A stretch of 64,000 bases of DNA, from positions 2,348,782-2,412,781 of the forward strand of contig JAUJYN010000026.1 of NCBI GenBank assembly GCA_030737835.1. Reading direction: 5' to 3'. This DNA comes from Acorus gramineus (taxonomy: Eukaryota; Streptophyta; Magnoliopsida; Acorales; Acoraceae). Below are positions 22,491-35,096 of the stretch, in pieces (within the stretch, counting starts at the first letter, position 1; each line of letters begins with the position of its first letter). Below the pieces are notes generated by a model. That model was given only the letters and a program-made list of their open reading frames with translations, had not been told where the DNA came from and did no database searches. The position numbers and the translations under genes are program-made.

Positions 22491-25232
22491 TGTTATATAT
22501 GTGTCACTTTTAACCTTCTGGTAACCATTGGAACATTCTGGCAGTTTTTTAGCTTCTTCGTATTTTCGATCGGAACCGCTAAAAATTTTGGGCTTTTAGT
22601 TGTCACCCTGAGTTTGAAGGCTCCGATTGAAAATCTAACTGCATATTATATGTCCTGGTGCCATTCCAAGCCACTCACTAAAATTTCATCGAATTCCGGT
22701 AACGTTTCAGAATTTCACAGTTCCAAAGCATATCCGGGTTTTGACCGAGCAAGAAGTCATTGGGAGACTTGACTTGGTCAAAGTTGACCTTTGACTTGGT
22801 CAAATGAGTTTGGATTTTAGTGTGGTTGGGTTGACTAGGGTCAAACCACACTTAAACCTATCTAATCCTAGCCGGTGGTGGTGGTCTTGGAGGTGGCGAA
22901 TCGGTGCGCGAGGAGCACCCGTTCTTCCTCCCCTTCTCTTCCTCTCCTAGGGTAAGCTTCCTTTCCTTCCATTTCTTGTTTATACGTATGATTAGGGTGT
23001 GTTTTTGGGAGTGAAAGATGTGCTTGGTGGTTTGGGAGTGGTTGTGGTGGCTGTTGGTGGCCGTTGAGCTCAGCTCGGGTGCATGCGGGCAGCGGCGCGC
23101 GCAGGCAGGCAGGCGCAGGCGGGCGAGCTGTGGGAAGGCACGCTGGGCGCGTGCTGTCGGGCTCGTTGGGCGGGTGCGGTCTGGCGCACTGGGCGCAGTG
23201 CACGGCGTGCGCGCGGAGCACTACGTAGGGACGCGTGGCGAGCGGGTGGTGTGCGGGTGCTGCGCAGGGGGCGCAGTGCACGCAGGGCGAGCGGGAGTGC
23301 GTTTGGGGCATTGCGCTAGGGCGCAGTGCAGGCGGGTGCGCGTGTGGGGCGCTGCGCTGGGGCGCAGTGCACGCGGGTGCACCCGGGGCTGGACGCGCGG
23401 AGTGCGCGGGCACGCGCGAGCATGCGCGCGGCGTGCGGCGGGTCTGGGCGTGCGGGCTGGGTTCGGCAGCGTGTCTGGGCAAGCGGGCAGGGGGCTCGGC
23501 GGTGCGTCTGGGCGCGCGGGCTGGGGCGTGGCTGTGCGCCCGGGGCTGGTGGCCGTGCGTATGGCTGCCGGGGGTTTCGGAAGTGAGTCGGGGTGCTCGG
23601 ACTCGCATGCGTACAGGCTGTATGTACGCTTGTCCGAGTGTCAGGTATTTTAGTGTATTTTTTGTTATATTTGTGTATTTTACTCACCAAGTTGATTACC
23701 CTGTCTTGTAGATCTTGACGGACGGTCGTGCGACGACCCGGTTTTTGGTGAGTGGGACAACCCAACCCAGTAGGGAGGCGCTATATGCACTTGGGCGTGT
23801 ACCGTCCTCCCCTGGGGCACCATGGTCAATATTAACTTGTGTAATATGTAATCCATGCAAGCATGATTAATATGTAGTATGCATGCTACCCTAGATCTTG
23901 TATGTTAGGGACTCATACCCTTAGGATATGTGTAAGAGCTATGCATCCTGTCACCATGTTCTCATGCTAGGAAGCCTCGACCTATGCATGTGTCCTACTA
24001 GTTTAATTTATTAAATTAAATGCGAACTTATAGTATTTTAGCATGCTTTAGGGAATATTAAGGGGCCTTGCGAGGTCAGCATTGAGACCCGGACTAGGGT
24101 ACTCAGTGTTCCTTGTTTGGTTGTCGGGATATCCTATGTCGGGACCTCATGGTGCCCTCCCAAGGTTTCTTTTCCTGATAATAATATTATATATGTTTCC
24201 CGCATCTTGGTTATGCGCCCTGGAGGAATTCTGAAGAATTCATGACATTCGTAGAGTCTCCCTTCTCTGGATTAAAGGGCCTTGCGAAGTCAGCGTTGAG
24301 ACCCGGGCTAGGGTATTCCGTGTTCCTTGTTTGGTTGTCGGGGTATCCTATATCGGGACCTCAAGGTGCCCTCCCAAGGTTTCTTTTTTTTAGTTAAGGA
24401 ATTCAGCGGATCCGAGTGGATCATATGCGTATGGATAGGCTGTTCTGTTCCCTTCGTTGGATCCATATAGAGACTGCCCCAGCGTTAGAAAGGCCGTCTC
24501 GTGAGAGGGATCCCATCAGTAGGTACCTCCTGATTTTGGATTCAGACTGTGCTGAATGTGGGAGTGGCCAAGCGGCCTACGGAGTGGAGGAGAGACTATC
24601 GGTGGACCAAGGGTGATTAACAGCCTAGTCAGTCCTAATATATTATGTCACCATATTGAGGGGTGAGGGTGAGGGTGTGGTGGGTCGGCGATGTACCAAC
24701 CCACTGGATTGTGTAGTTCCTGCCACTTTGAGGCATGATTTGAATAAGATTGTGGTTAATATAAATTGTGATGCATGGGTTGTGCTATTCACTGAGCGTG
24801 TGGCTCACCCCTTGCATATATTTTTCTCCAGTGTCATCTGAGTCGGATCAGGAGGAGGAGCTCCTCGAGGGACCTCAACAGTAGCGGTGCAGCGCCACAT
24901 TTCCGCAAGTGTTAGAGGCTATCAGAATCCCTTTTTTATTTGTATGTATTGTATTATGTGCTTGGGGACATGTTTGTATTATATTTGGATGTCATTGTAT
25001 GTATTAGCTCTCATAGGATAGTTGATTATGTATCGAATCTGTAATATGTCTTTGAGTTACAGATTCAGTCTTTTAGCTTCCGCTATTTGTGTATATATCA
25101 TGTCAGCCCCTTTTTTTGTCTGTGTTGAAATTGTTGATGTTGTTTAGGGTATATTATTGACTTCCTGTATTGATTGTTGATATCATATATACACTTGCCG
25201 CGTCCCGGGGACGGCCACCCTGGGGCGTGACA
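22491..25232 (+). mobile_element. Family B 5' LTR (2.74 kb)
   Basis: Starts TGTTATATATG and ends GGGGCGTGACA, and is followed after 5 bp by an initiator-Met PBS, so it is a 5' LTR of a plus-strand element. Exon-3-like block near 23712-23747 and terminal exon at 24832-24884 (53 nt). A partial tandem duplication of the AGGGCCTTGCGA-containing block lies at about 24060-24390. CATAT (22486-22490) is the candidate left duplication; the right one cannot be tested because the element is truncated. Confidence 0.88.
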
Positions 25233-25237
25233 AAAGT

Positions 25238-25255
25238 TGGTATCAGAGCCTGGTC
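25238..25255 (+). other. Primer binding site for initiator Met tRNA
   Basis: TGGTATCAGAGCCTGGTC, 5 bp after the LTR end. Identical to the PBS of the two other family B elements in the window. Confidence 0.9.
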
Positions 25256-25352
25256 CTGTCAGAGCCAATAGTCTTCTTTTTCGTAGAGATGAGTCCTAGG
25301 ATTTCTATATGAGTATTCTGATCCTAGTGTCTGGTTTTCTTGGGTTGCTGAT

Positions 25353-25422
25353 ATGCCTCCTCGCAGAGGAATGCGTGGACGTGGTCCCTCTCGACCTTTG
25401 GAGGTTCCCGGACCTACCGGAG
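25353..25422 (+). pseudogene. gag: gag start, truncated by fusion to an LTR
   Basis: ATG at 25353 opens the frame MPPRRGMRGRGPSRPLEVPG, the same gag start as at 49412 (minus) and 61265. After about 23 codons the sequence switches without an LTR end into the middle of a minus-oriented family C LTR. Everything downstream of gag codon ~23 is gone. Intact ATG, unlike the copy at 61265. Confidence 0.8.
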
Positions 25423-26377
25423 GTGGTCCCTGCTCGCCTGCCTGCGTTCACCACGCACGCGCGCAAACAGACCCGCGGGCGCGCCCAGCACCCTTTAACC
25501 CCTTTTAACCCCTCACACACACTCTAAACCATCTACCTAGCATGCAAGACCTCCCCAACCATCCCAACAGCCATATAAAATCAAAAAGAAGGGGAAGAGG
25601 ACTTACTAAAAGAGGGAAAGGGAATGGGAAAGGGAAAGGGAGAGATGCGGGGCTCTTGACGCGCCCACGGCCACCTCAACCACCACCACACCTCCTCTTC
25701 AGCCTCTCCACCAGCCCTTCTTGGCTGAAAAACAGAGGAGAGAAGGGCATAAAAAGGGAGCTAGAGAGAGGAGAATCAACAACAACAACAAAGGCACCCA
25801 CACACACACACACCTTGCTCTTCCCCTTCACCTTCTCCTTCTTTTGCTTCTTCCTCCTCCTTCTCCACAGACACACAGAGGGGAAAAAGAGACCAAGAGA
25901 GGGAGAGAAAGAGAGATCCATGAGTTGGGAGAGAGGGGGAGAGAGAGAGAGAGGGCAAAAAGGTCATTTCCATGCCCAAATAGTGTTTAGGGGTGACCAT
26001 AAGGGGGTGGTGAGGTTAGGGTTAGGCTCACCCTCACTCAACCACTTATTTTTGCTTTATTGGGAAGCGTGCGGAGAAGCACCACACACTCGAAAATATC
26101 TCACCCACCGAAACCCAGTAACGGCCAAACCCGGATGCGATTCAGAACTGCATATTTTTCAAAACGTTACTGGAATTCGATGAAATTTTTATGGGTAGTA
26201 CTAAACGGTACCAGGACCCATAATATGAAGTTAGATTTTCAATCAGAGTACTTCAACTCCCGTAGGTGGCTAAAAGCTAAAATTTTAGCGACTCCGATCA
26301 AAAAAGAAAAAGGCCCTGAATGACCCAGATGTGACCAAGGCTTAACCGAAATGGCTCCAAATGACACAGGCATAACA
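25423..26377 (-). mobile_element. Family C LTR fragment (U3 side)
   Basis: Right end reads GACACAGGCATAACA, so this is the 5' part of a family C LTR on the minus strand. It includes U3, an (AG)n leader near 25935-25955, exon-2-like sequence near 25600-25730 and only about 60 bp of the GC tract. The left edge is an abrupt junction to gag. GCTTT at 26378 would be the right duplication, but no partner is visible. Confidence 0.75.
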
Positions 26378-28193
26378 GCTTTAACACGGACGACATTGGG
26401 AGGAAACACTCCATGTTTGCAAAGCGAACCTAACGAAAAAACAACTACTATCGGTAATCGCCTACCGATGCTATCGAATACATATGAACTCCCACACAGA
26501 TGCGTTGCATGGACATAGGGAGATACCTCTGCTCTCGCATTGAGATAAGCCCTAAGGCATAACCCAACAGCTAGTTTATACACTCACCTAACATGGGTAG
26601 GCCTAGCTTAATGCCATAACTACCGGCTGAACAAAACCAATAAGATAATGAATTCTCTTGAATTCCAATCGAGTGCATCGCTCGGATGCACGGGGTCGAT
26701 TACATCGCTAGCGCTCTAACTAATAAGGTACAACCCGACAACGGGTCATACCCACACCTATTTCATATAGGCCTAATTAGTTTTAACATGCGCATATACA
26801 TTACAGGAGAATTATATCATAGTTATGTACATGAACTTACATGCACGATAACATAACAATTAATTATAGGGATACTCTCTAACATGAATAAAACATAAAC
26901 AGTATATATATATACAACATACATACCAGGCATGGCCTAACGAATATGCATACAAGCATACAAGCATTACCCTAATATGCATTGGGTATCACCAACTTAA
27001 GAGGGAAGGGTTAAGCGCGATCTTGCGCACCAACCGGTGCATGCTGATAATCCCAAGCGGACCTGAGTCAAGTAGGAGCCACATCTACTTACTCAGTTTA
27101 CGCAAAGAGGGAGGGCAAGAGAGAGGGAAAGTCTCATCCTCTTCGGAAGCTGGTCAAAGCTTTGCCCCAACAAGATGGGTGCAACAGCCATACCACGTCC
27201 TCCAGTCTTATGACCAGGGAATATTAAGTATGCACCCGGTTATTAATCCAAGTTTAATCGTGCTAGATATTACTAACACAGAGAGGCAGTACTATAAATA
27301 GGGACTACCTAAGGCATGCATATTCTATACATTCATATAAACACACATCACACATGCCCATACATGAAGGGTGCATGCAAACATAATAATTCACACATGA
27401 ATATGATACATAGGCAAGTATATGGTAGAATAGGGGGTTCTACACAATATACGAGCTATACTAACCTAGCATGCAAATATCTAGCATATTATGGGTTAGA
27501 CATGACCATACTACTTATCTAAATAAGTAGTATAGTTTGGGGGGCCAACAGATGCGCGACGCACGACTACGTGCATTCAACGCATCCTAAAGAGTTGGAT
27601 CAAACCACTCACTGGTACCTGGATCGCCGCGCGTCTGGTCTACGAGATCTGCAAACAGAACCAATGATCCACAATTAAAATATGGAACCTCCTGACACAC
27701 ATATAAGCCTACTTCATGAAGACCCTAACTCCTGATACTTTCCACAACATGCATAACAACTCCTTGACACACAATCGAGCAAAACTGCTAAACCTGCTGC
27801 AACCAGCCCTACTATTTGATCTCCACAGCACCAAATACACATCCAAAAATTATGAAATAAATCATACACATTCTTTGACATGCTGGGATCATAATCCTTG
27901 AAGACATTATAACCTAATTTTGCCTCTACAAGCCCAAACAAAAATATTTTCAGAAACTGGACAATTCCCCTGCGAATCTGGATAGGCCTTGCAAATCAGG
28001 TTATAACTTACAACACAGATATCATAATGACACCAAATTTCATATATAACAACTAGACACATAGATGATCATATCACATGAGGACACAATCCCAAAAATA
28101 TGCCTCTAAATACTAGTTTCACATAAATCTTTACAAGACAGAGATCTGCCTTACCAAAAGAGGGGGAGGGAAATGGGGAGATGCGGGGCTCTC
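26378..28193 (-). mobile_element. Family C LTR, left part of a split copy
   Basis: Minus-oriented LTR sequence starting inside the element at GCTTTAACACGG, an internal LTR motif also present near 54113, and running to 28193. There a plus-oriented family C solo LTR inserted. It continues at 56496. The LTR 3' end (TGTCACGCC on the plus strand) is missing. No gene is present. Confidence 0.8.
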
Positions 28194-30895
28194 TGTTATG
28201 CCTGTGTCATTTGGAGCCATTTCGGTTAAGCCTTGGTCACATCTGGGTCATTCAGGGCCTTTTCTTTTTTTCGATCGGAGTCGCTAAAATTTTTGGCTTT
28301 TAGCCACCTGCGCGAGTTAGAGTACTCTGATTGAAAATCTAACTGCATATTATGGGTCCTGGTACCGTTTAGTACTACCCATAAAAATTTCATCGAATTC
28401 TGATAATGTTTTGAAAAATATGCAGTTCCGAATCGCATCCGGGTTTTGAGAGTTCCTGGTGGGTCGAATAGTGTGAGATATTTTGGGGATGTGGTGACCC
28501 TTGGTAACCTTACCCCCACCTTGCTTAGGGGTGAAGAAACCTTTGGTTATTTGTTATGTGAGTGGGTGAGCCTAACCCTAACCTCACCCCCCCTTAAGGT
28601 CACCCCTAGGCACTATTTGGGCATGAAAAAGACCTTTTTGCCCTCTCTCTCTCTCCCCCTCTCTCCCAACTCGTGGAACACTTTTCCTCCCTCTCTTATG
28701 GCTCTCTTTCTCCCCAAGTCTTTTGTTTTATGCCAAGTAGAAGAAGATGGAGCAAGAAGAGGAGGTGCAAGCACAAGAAGGTGAGTTTGTGCATGTGTTG
28801 TTGTGGTTTCTCCTCTCTCAAGCACCTCTCATGTCTTTTCCCCCCCTGATTTGCAGCCAAAGAAGGCTGAGGAGGGCTGTGGAGGTGGTGGTAGTGGTGG
28901 TGGTGGTTGAGGTGGTCGCGGGAGCATCGAGGGCCCCGAATCTCCCCCTCCCTAGGTAAGCTCTTCCCCTTCTTTTCTTGGTTTTTCATGGCTTAGGGGG
29001 TTGTTGGGAGGTCATGCAAGCTAGGTAATTTGTTTAGGGTGAGTGAGAAGTGTGGGGGTTAAAAGGGGTTAAAAAGGGGTTAAGGATGGCTGGGCGCGTA
29101 GGGGTCAGTCTGCGCACGCAGAAGGGCACTGGCGGGCACGCAGGCTCGAGGGTGCGCGTGCGCGCGGGTGCGCGCGGACGCTGGCAGCGAGCGGAGTGCG
29201 CGCGTGCGAGCGTGCGCGCGCATGGGGTAGTGCGCCTAGGCGTGTGTCTGGGCGCGTGGCTGGGTGCCAGTGCATGCGCGTGCGTGCGCGTGTTGCGGCA
29301 TGCGTGGGGCTGCCCAGGGGCTCGGGTAGGTGCTAGGGCACTTGGGCATGCGTGCGTACGCGCGTGCTCGCATGCGTGCGAGCCTGTATGCGTGCATGTC
29401 TAAGTCTTTGGTAATTCTAGTGATTTCTAAGTGTTAAATTGTGATGTTACTCACCAAATTTGATGCCCTTACCTTACAGATCTCGTCGGATGGGATGCGC
29501 GAGGTCCCGGGTTGCGGTGAGTGGTTCGATCCAATCCCCCCCGCTCGGGATGCGCTCGACGCGCGTAGTCACGCGTCGCGCATCGATGGGTCCCCCTAGC
29601 TATACTACTTGTGTAGATAAGTAGTATGGTCATGCTTAAGCTATAATATGTAGATATCTTGCATGCTAGGCTTATATACATGTATTGTATTCATGCATGA
29701 ATGATTGTGTTGCATGAGCCCCTCTAGTATGGGCATGTATTTTTGGTAATGTGTATGGATGTATAGAATATGGCATGCCTTAGGTAGTACTGTAATACTA
29801 CTCCAACCATATTAATTGGAATATCCAATATGATTAAGTCTGGGTTAATAACGGGCACCTGCTAATATTCCCTTGCGATAAGACTCGAGGGCGTGGTGTA
29901 GTTGTTGCGCCAATGCTAATGGGGCAAAGCTATGACCATCTTCATGAGATGATGATCTCTCTCGCCCTCTCCCTTTGAACGAATGGAGTAAGTAGATGCG
30001 ATTTTCTACTCGACTCAGGTTCGTTTGGAATATTGGCATGCACCTGTTAGTGCGCGAGATCGCGCTTGACCCTTTCTTTTAAGTTGGTGATATCCAACGC
30101 ATGTTAGAGTATATATTGTATGTTTATACGATTAGTGCCCTCATATGTATGTGTAGTTAAAAGCCTTGCCTTGTATGTATGTTGCATGATGTGTTGTTTA
30201 TGCCATATACTCATGTTAGGGAGAACCCCTATAGTTAAGTATAGGTTATTGTGCATGTGGATCAAGTTCCTTCAGTGATAGAATTCTCCTGTAATAATTA
30301 TGTGCATGTTAAAACTGATTAGGCCTATCTGGAATAGGCATGAGTATGACCCGTTGTCGGGTTGTACCTTATTAGTTAGAGCGCTAGCGATGTAATCGCC
30401 CCCGTGCATCCGAGCGATGCACTCGTTTGGAATTCAGGAGAATTCATTATCTTATCGGTTTGTTAAGCCGGTAGTTGTGGCATTAAGCTAGGCCTACCCG
30501 TGCTAGGCGTGTATATGAACCGCCTGTTGGGTTATGTGCCATGGGATTATTTCTGCGTGAGGGTAGAGGCAACCCCCTTGTGTCCGAGCGATGCAACCGT
30601 TTGGGAGTACAATAGTATTATATGTTATTATCGAGAGTAGTTGTTTTTCCATTGGGTTCGCTTTGCGAACATTGAGTATTTCCTCCCAATGTCATCCATG
30701 TTGAAGCGAGCCGGGTTAAAGATGTCCTAACAGAGGGCTCCCATCCGCAGGTACCACCGATGCGTTCGGAAACATACTAATCGTGGGAGTATACCAGGTA
30801 GAGGCTACCCTGGAGAGGGCTAATGAATGATATTGCGAGCGTGGAATCGTTCTCCCCTTCGTTGGATCCGTGTAGGAACTACCCGTGTCACGCCC

Positions 30896-33823
30896 CAGGG
30901 TGGCCGTCCCCGGGACGCGGCAAGTGTATATATGATATCAGAAGTCTAAACAGGAGGTCAATAACATACTCTAAACAACAGCTAAAATGACAACACAGAT
31001 AAAAGCAGGGCTGACATGATATATACACCAATAGCGGAAGCTAAAAGACTGAGTCTGTAATTCAAAAACATACTACAGACTCGATACATAATCATCTGTC
31101 ATGTGAGAGCCAATATACACGAATACACCCAAGTATAATACAAACGAGTGCCCAAGCACGGAAATATAATACATACAATCAAAAGAAAGGATGCTGATGG
31201 CCTCTAACACTCGCGGGACGTGGCGCTGCTCCGCTACTGATGAAATCCCTCGGGGAGCTCCTCCTTCAGATCCGACTCCGTGATAAATGGAGAAAAATAT
31301 GCGAGGGGTGAGCCACACGCTCAGTGAATAGCACAACCCATGCATCACAATTTATATTAACCACAAATAATTAATCAAGCCTCAAAGTGGCAGGAACTAC
31401 ACAATCCAGTGGATCGCTACATCGCCGACCCACCACACCCTCACCCTCACCCCTCAATAGGTGACATAGGATATTGGGACTGACTAGGCTGTTAAGCACC
31501 CTTGGTCCACCGATAGTCTCTCCTCCACTCCGTAGCCGCTTGGCCTACTCCCACACTTCAGCACAGTCCGAATCCAAATCAGGAGGTACCTACCGATGGG
31601 AGCCCTTTTACGGGATGGCCTTTCTAACGCTGGGGCAGTCTCTATACGGATCCAACGAAGGGAACAGAAACAGCCTATCCATACGCATACGATCCACTCG
31701 GATCCGCCGACACCGATCTCAACTTATAAATGTCTTGAATTCTTCAAAATTCCTCCAGGTCGCATAACCAAGATGCGGGGAAACATATATTATAATATTA
31801 TCGGGAAAAGAAACCTTGGGAGGGCACCATGAGGTCCCGACATAGGATGTCCCGACAACCAAACAAGGAACACGGAGTACCCTAGCCCGGGTCTCAATGT
31901 TGACCTCGCAAGGCCCCTTAATATTCCCTAAGGCATGCTAAAATACCATAAGTTTGCATTTAAATTAATAAATTAAACTAATAGGACGCATGCATAGGTC
32001 GAGGCTTCCTAGCATGAGAACATGGTGACAGGATGCATGGCTTTTACACATATCCTAAGGGTGCAAGTCCCTAACATACACGGTCTAGGGTAGCATGCAT
32101 ACTACATATTAATCATGCTTGCATAGATTACATGTTAAGCAGGTTAATATTAAACCACGGTGCCCCAGGGGAGGACGGTATACGCCCAAGTGCATATAGC
32201 GCCTCCCTACTGGGTTGGGTTGTCCCACTCACTAATAATCGGGTCGTCGCGCGACCGTCCGTCAAGATCTGCAAGACAGGGTAATCAACTCGGTGAGTAA
32301 AATACACAATTATACACAAAAATACACTAAAATACCCAACACTCGGAAAAACGTACATATGGCCTGTACGAACGCGAGTCTGAGCACCCCGACTCACTCC
32401 CGAACCCCCGGGCAGCTGTACGAACAACCACCCGCCCCAGGCGCACAGCCGTGCCCCAGCCCGCGCGCCCAGACGCACTGTAGAGCCCCTGCCCGCATGC
32501 CCAGACCGCTGCCGAGCCCCCCGAGTGCACCGCGCGCTCACTGCGCCCCAGCACAGCAACTCGCGCGCACACCCGCACGCCCTGCGCCCTAGCGCAGCAC
32601 CCCGTGCGCACCCCGTGCGCACCCCGCGCGCACCACCCGCTCGCCTCGCCGCGTGTGCACAGCACGCACTACGCCTCTGCGCAGCGCTCCACGCGCTCGC
32701 CCCAGCACGGCCCCTGCGCGCGGCACCCGCACGCGGCCCCGTGCGCACAGCACGCACTGCGCCTTTGCGCAGCGCCCCGCGGGCACACCCCCGCATGGCG
32801 CTCAGCGTGCAGCACCCGCACACACCTACTCCACCCGCACACACGCCCGCGCGCACGCCCGCGTGCCTGCCTGCCCTACCTGCCTGCCTGTGCTGCCAGC
32901 CTACCTGAGAAAACCCTACCACCTCCCCGACGGCCACCAATGGTCACCAACAGCCACCAACCGCCACCAACAGCCACCCAAACCACCATGAAAGCCATAC
33001 ATACCCAAAAACACTTCCTAACATGCATCTAAACAAGGAAAGGAAAGAAAGAAAGCTTACCCTAGGAGAGGAAGAGAAGGGGAGGAAGAACGGATGCTCT
33101 TCGCGCACCGAAACACCGCCTCCAAGACTACCACCACCGAGATCTCCAACTCAGCCAAAAAGGGGCTGAAACAGAGGAGAAAAGAGGGTAAGAGAGGGGG
33201 TCACACATGTGGGAACTCGAATCCGAGACCACCGGAAGGTAGATCGGGAGCTCACCTATCTTTTCTCTTCTTAGGGTTTTTGGTTTCAAGACCTCCTACT
33301 AGATCATATGGGGGGTTTAAAGAGAGGATGAGAGAGAGATTTGGTGGAGAAGATGATGAATAGGATAGATGTTGTAGTCGTGGGATTTATTTATCCTCAC
33401 ACAACACTCTCACACCCACTCTTAGATTAGCCCTAATTAGGTTTAGGCTAGGATTAGTGAGGTTTAAGTGCACTTTGACTTGGGTCAACCCATCCACACA
33501 AGAAGACAAAGGAGTTGACCAAGTCATGGGCCCACAATTGATCAAGTCAAGTCTCCCAATGACTTCTCGCTCGGTCAAAACCCGGATACGCTTTGGAATT
33601 GTGAAATTCTGAAACGTTACCGGAATTCGATGAAATTTTTGTGAGTGGCTTGAAATGGCACCAGGACACATATGCAGTTAGATTTCCAATCGGAGCCCCA
33701 AACTCAGGGTGATAGCTAAAAGTCCAAAATTTTAGCGGTTCCTATCGAAAAACGAAAAAAACTAAAAAACTGCCAAAATGTCCCAATGGTTACCAGAAGG
33801 CTAAAAGTGACACATATATAACA
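30896..33823 (-). mobile_element. Family B solo LTR
   Basis: Bounded by TGTCACGCCCC and TATATATAACA, 2928 bp. Left flank ACCCG (30891-30895); right flank reads TTCCCG, so the duplication is imperfect (ACCCG against TCCCG after one extra T). Terminal exon at 31234-31286 is 53 nt and in frame, but its acceptor AG has become AT. Confidence 0.85.
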
Positions 33824-35096
33824 TTCCCGGCGTTGGAAAAGCTGTCGTGACAGAGGGCTCCCATCCGTAGGTACCACCGAGGCGTTCGGAAGCGTACTGA
33901 TCGTAGGAGCATACCAGGTAGTGACTACTTGGGGAAAAGGCTACCGGTGGACCAAGGGTGTAGAGCAGTCTAAGTCTCTTCCAAAAGTCCCAAGAGTCTC
34001 CCTCCGGGAGTGAGGGTGAGGATGAGGTGAAGACACATCGCCGCGTGACCTATTCGTTCTTCGTCCATTCCCATAGTTGTTGGGTCCGGTTGCGTATCGA
34101 TGTTCAAATACATGGTTGGGTAGTTATCTTGATGTAGATGATCCAGTAGTGTTGTGTAGACCAGTAATTCCGGGTCTCGTCGACCAACAGTATGGTCTCT
34201 CCTCAAGAGACCCAAGAGTCTCCCTCCAGGAGTGAGGGTGTGGGTGAGGTTGGTCATCCAGTAGTGTTGTGTGGACCAGTAATCCTGGGTCTCCTCGACC
34301 AACAGTATGGTCTCTCCCCAAAAGTCCCAAGAGTCTCCCTCCAGGAGTGAGGGTGAGGGTGAGGTTGGTCGCGCCGTCGCGTGACCGTGTTATTCATGGG
34401 TTTCCACCCATGTTTTCCTTGAAAGGAAATGGCTTTAGTATTGAACTGTTATAGTGATTGGTTTCCTGCCACTCACTGAGCTTGTAGCTCACTGTCACGC
34501 CCCAGGGCGGCCGTCCCCGAGGTGCGACAATGGTATATATGATATCAACAATCTATACAGGAGGTCAATAACATACTTTAAACAACATCAAAAATGACAA
34601 CACAGACAACAATGAGGCTGACATAATATATACACAAATAGCGGAAGCTAAAAGACTGAGTCTGTAATTCAAAAGACATATTACAGACCCGATACATAAT
34701 CAACTGTCCTGTGAGAGCCAATATATACAACGACATCCAAATATAATACAAACGTGTGCCCAAGCACGGAATACAATACATACAATCAAAGGGGATGCTG
34801 ATGACCTCTCACTCGCAGAACGTGGCGCTGCTCCGCTACTGCTGATGTGGCTCGGGGAGCTCCTCCTTCAGATCTGACTTAGATATAACTGGAGAAAAAT
34901 ACATGCGAGGGGTGAGCCACACGCTCAGTGAATAGCACAACCCATGCATCACAATTCATATTAACCTTATACAATTCATAGCCCCTAACACGGGCGCAAC
35001 AACAACATTCTAATGGGTCGTTTCATCGCCAACCCACCTCCCACCCCCCTCACCCTCACCCTTTCCTGGGGGTGACATGGGCCTCTTGGGGCATAA

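Noticed and set aside
27000..28190. Searched for a gene in the interval 26.4-28.2 kb.
   Set aside because: Only short frames without known motifs are present, and the sequence matches the inside of family C LTRs (e.g. 29600-30800 inverted).
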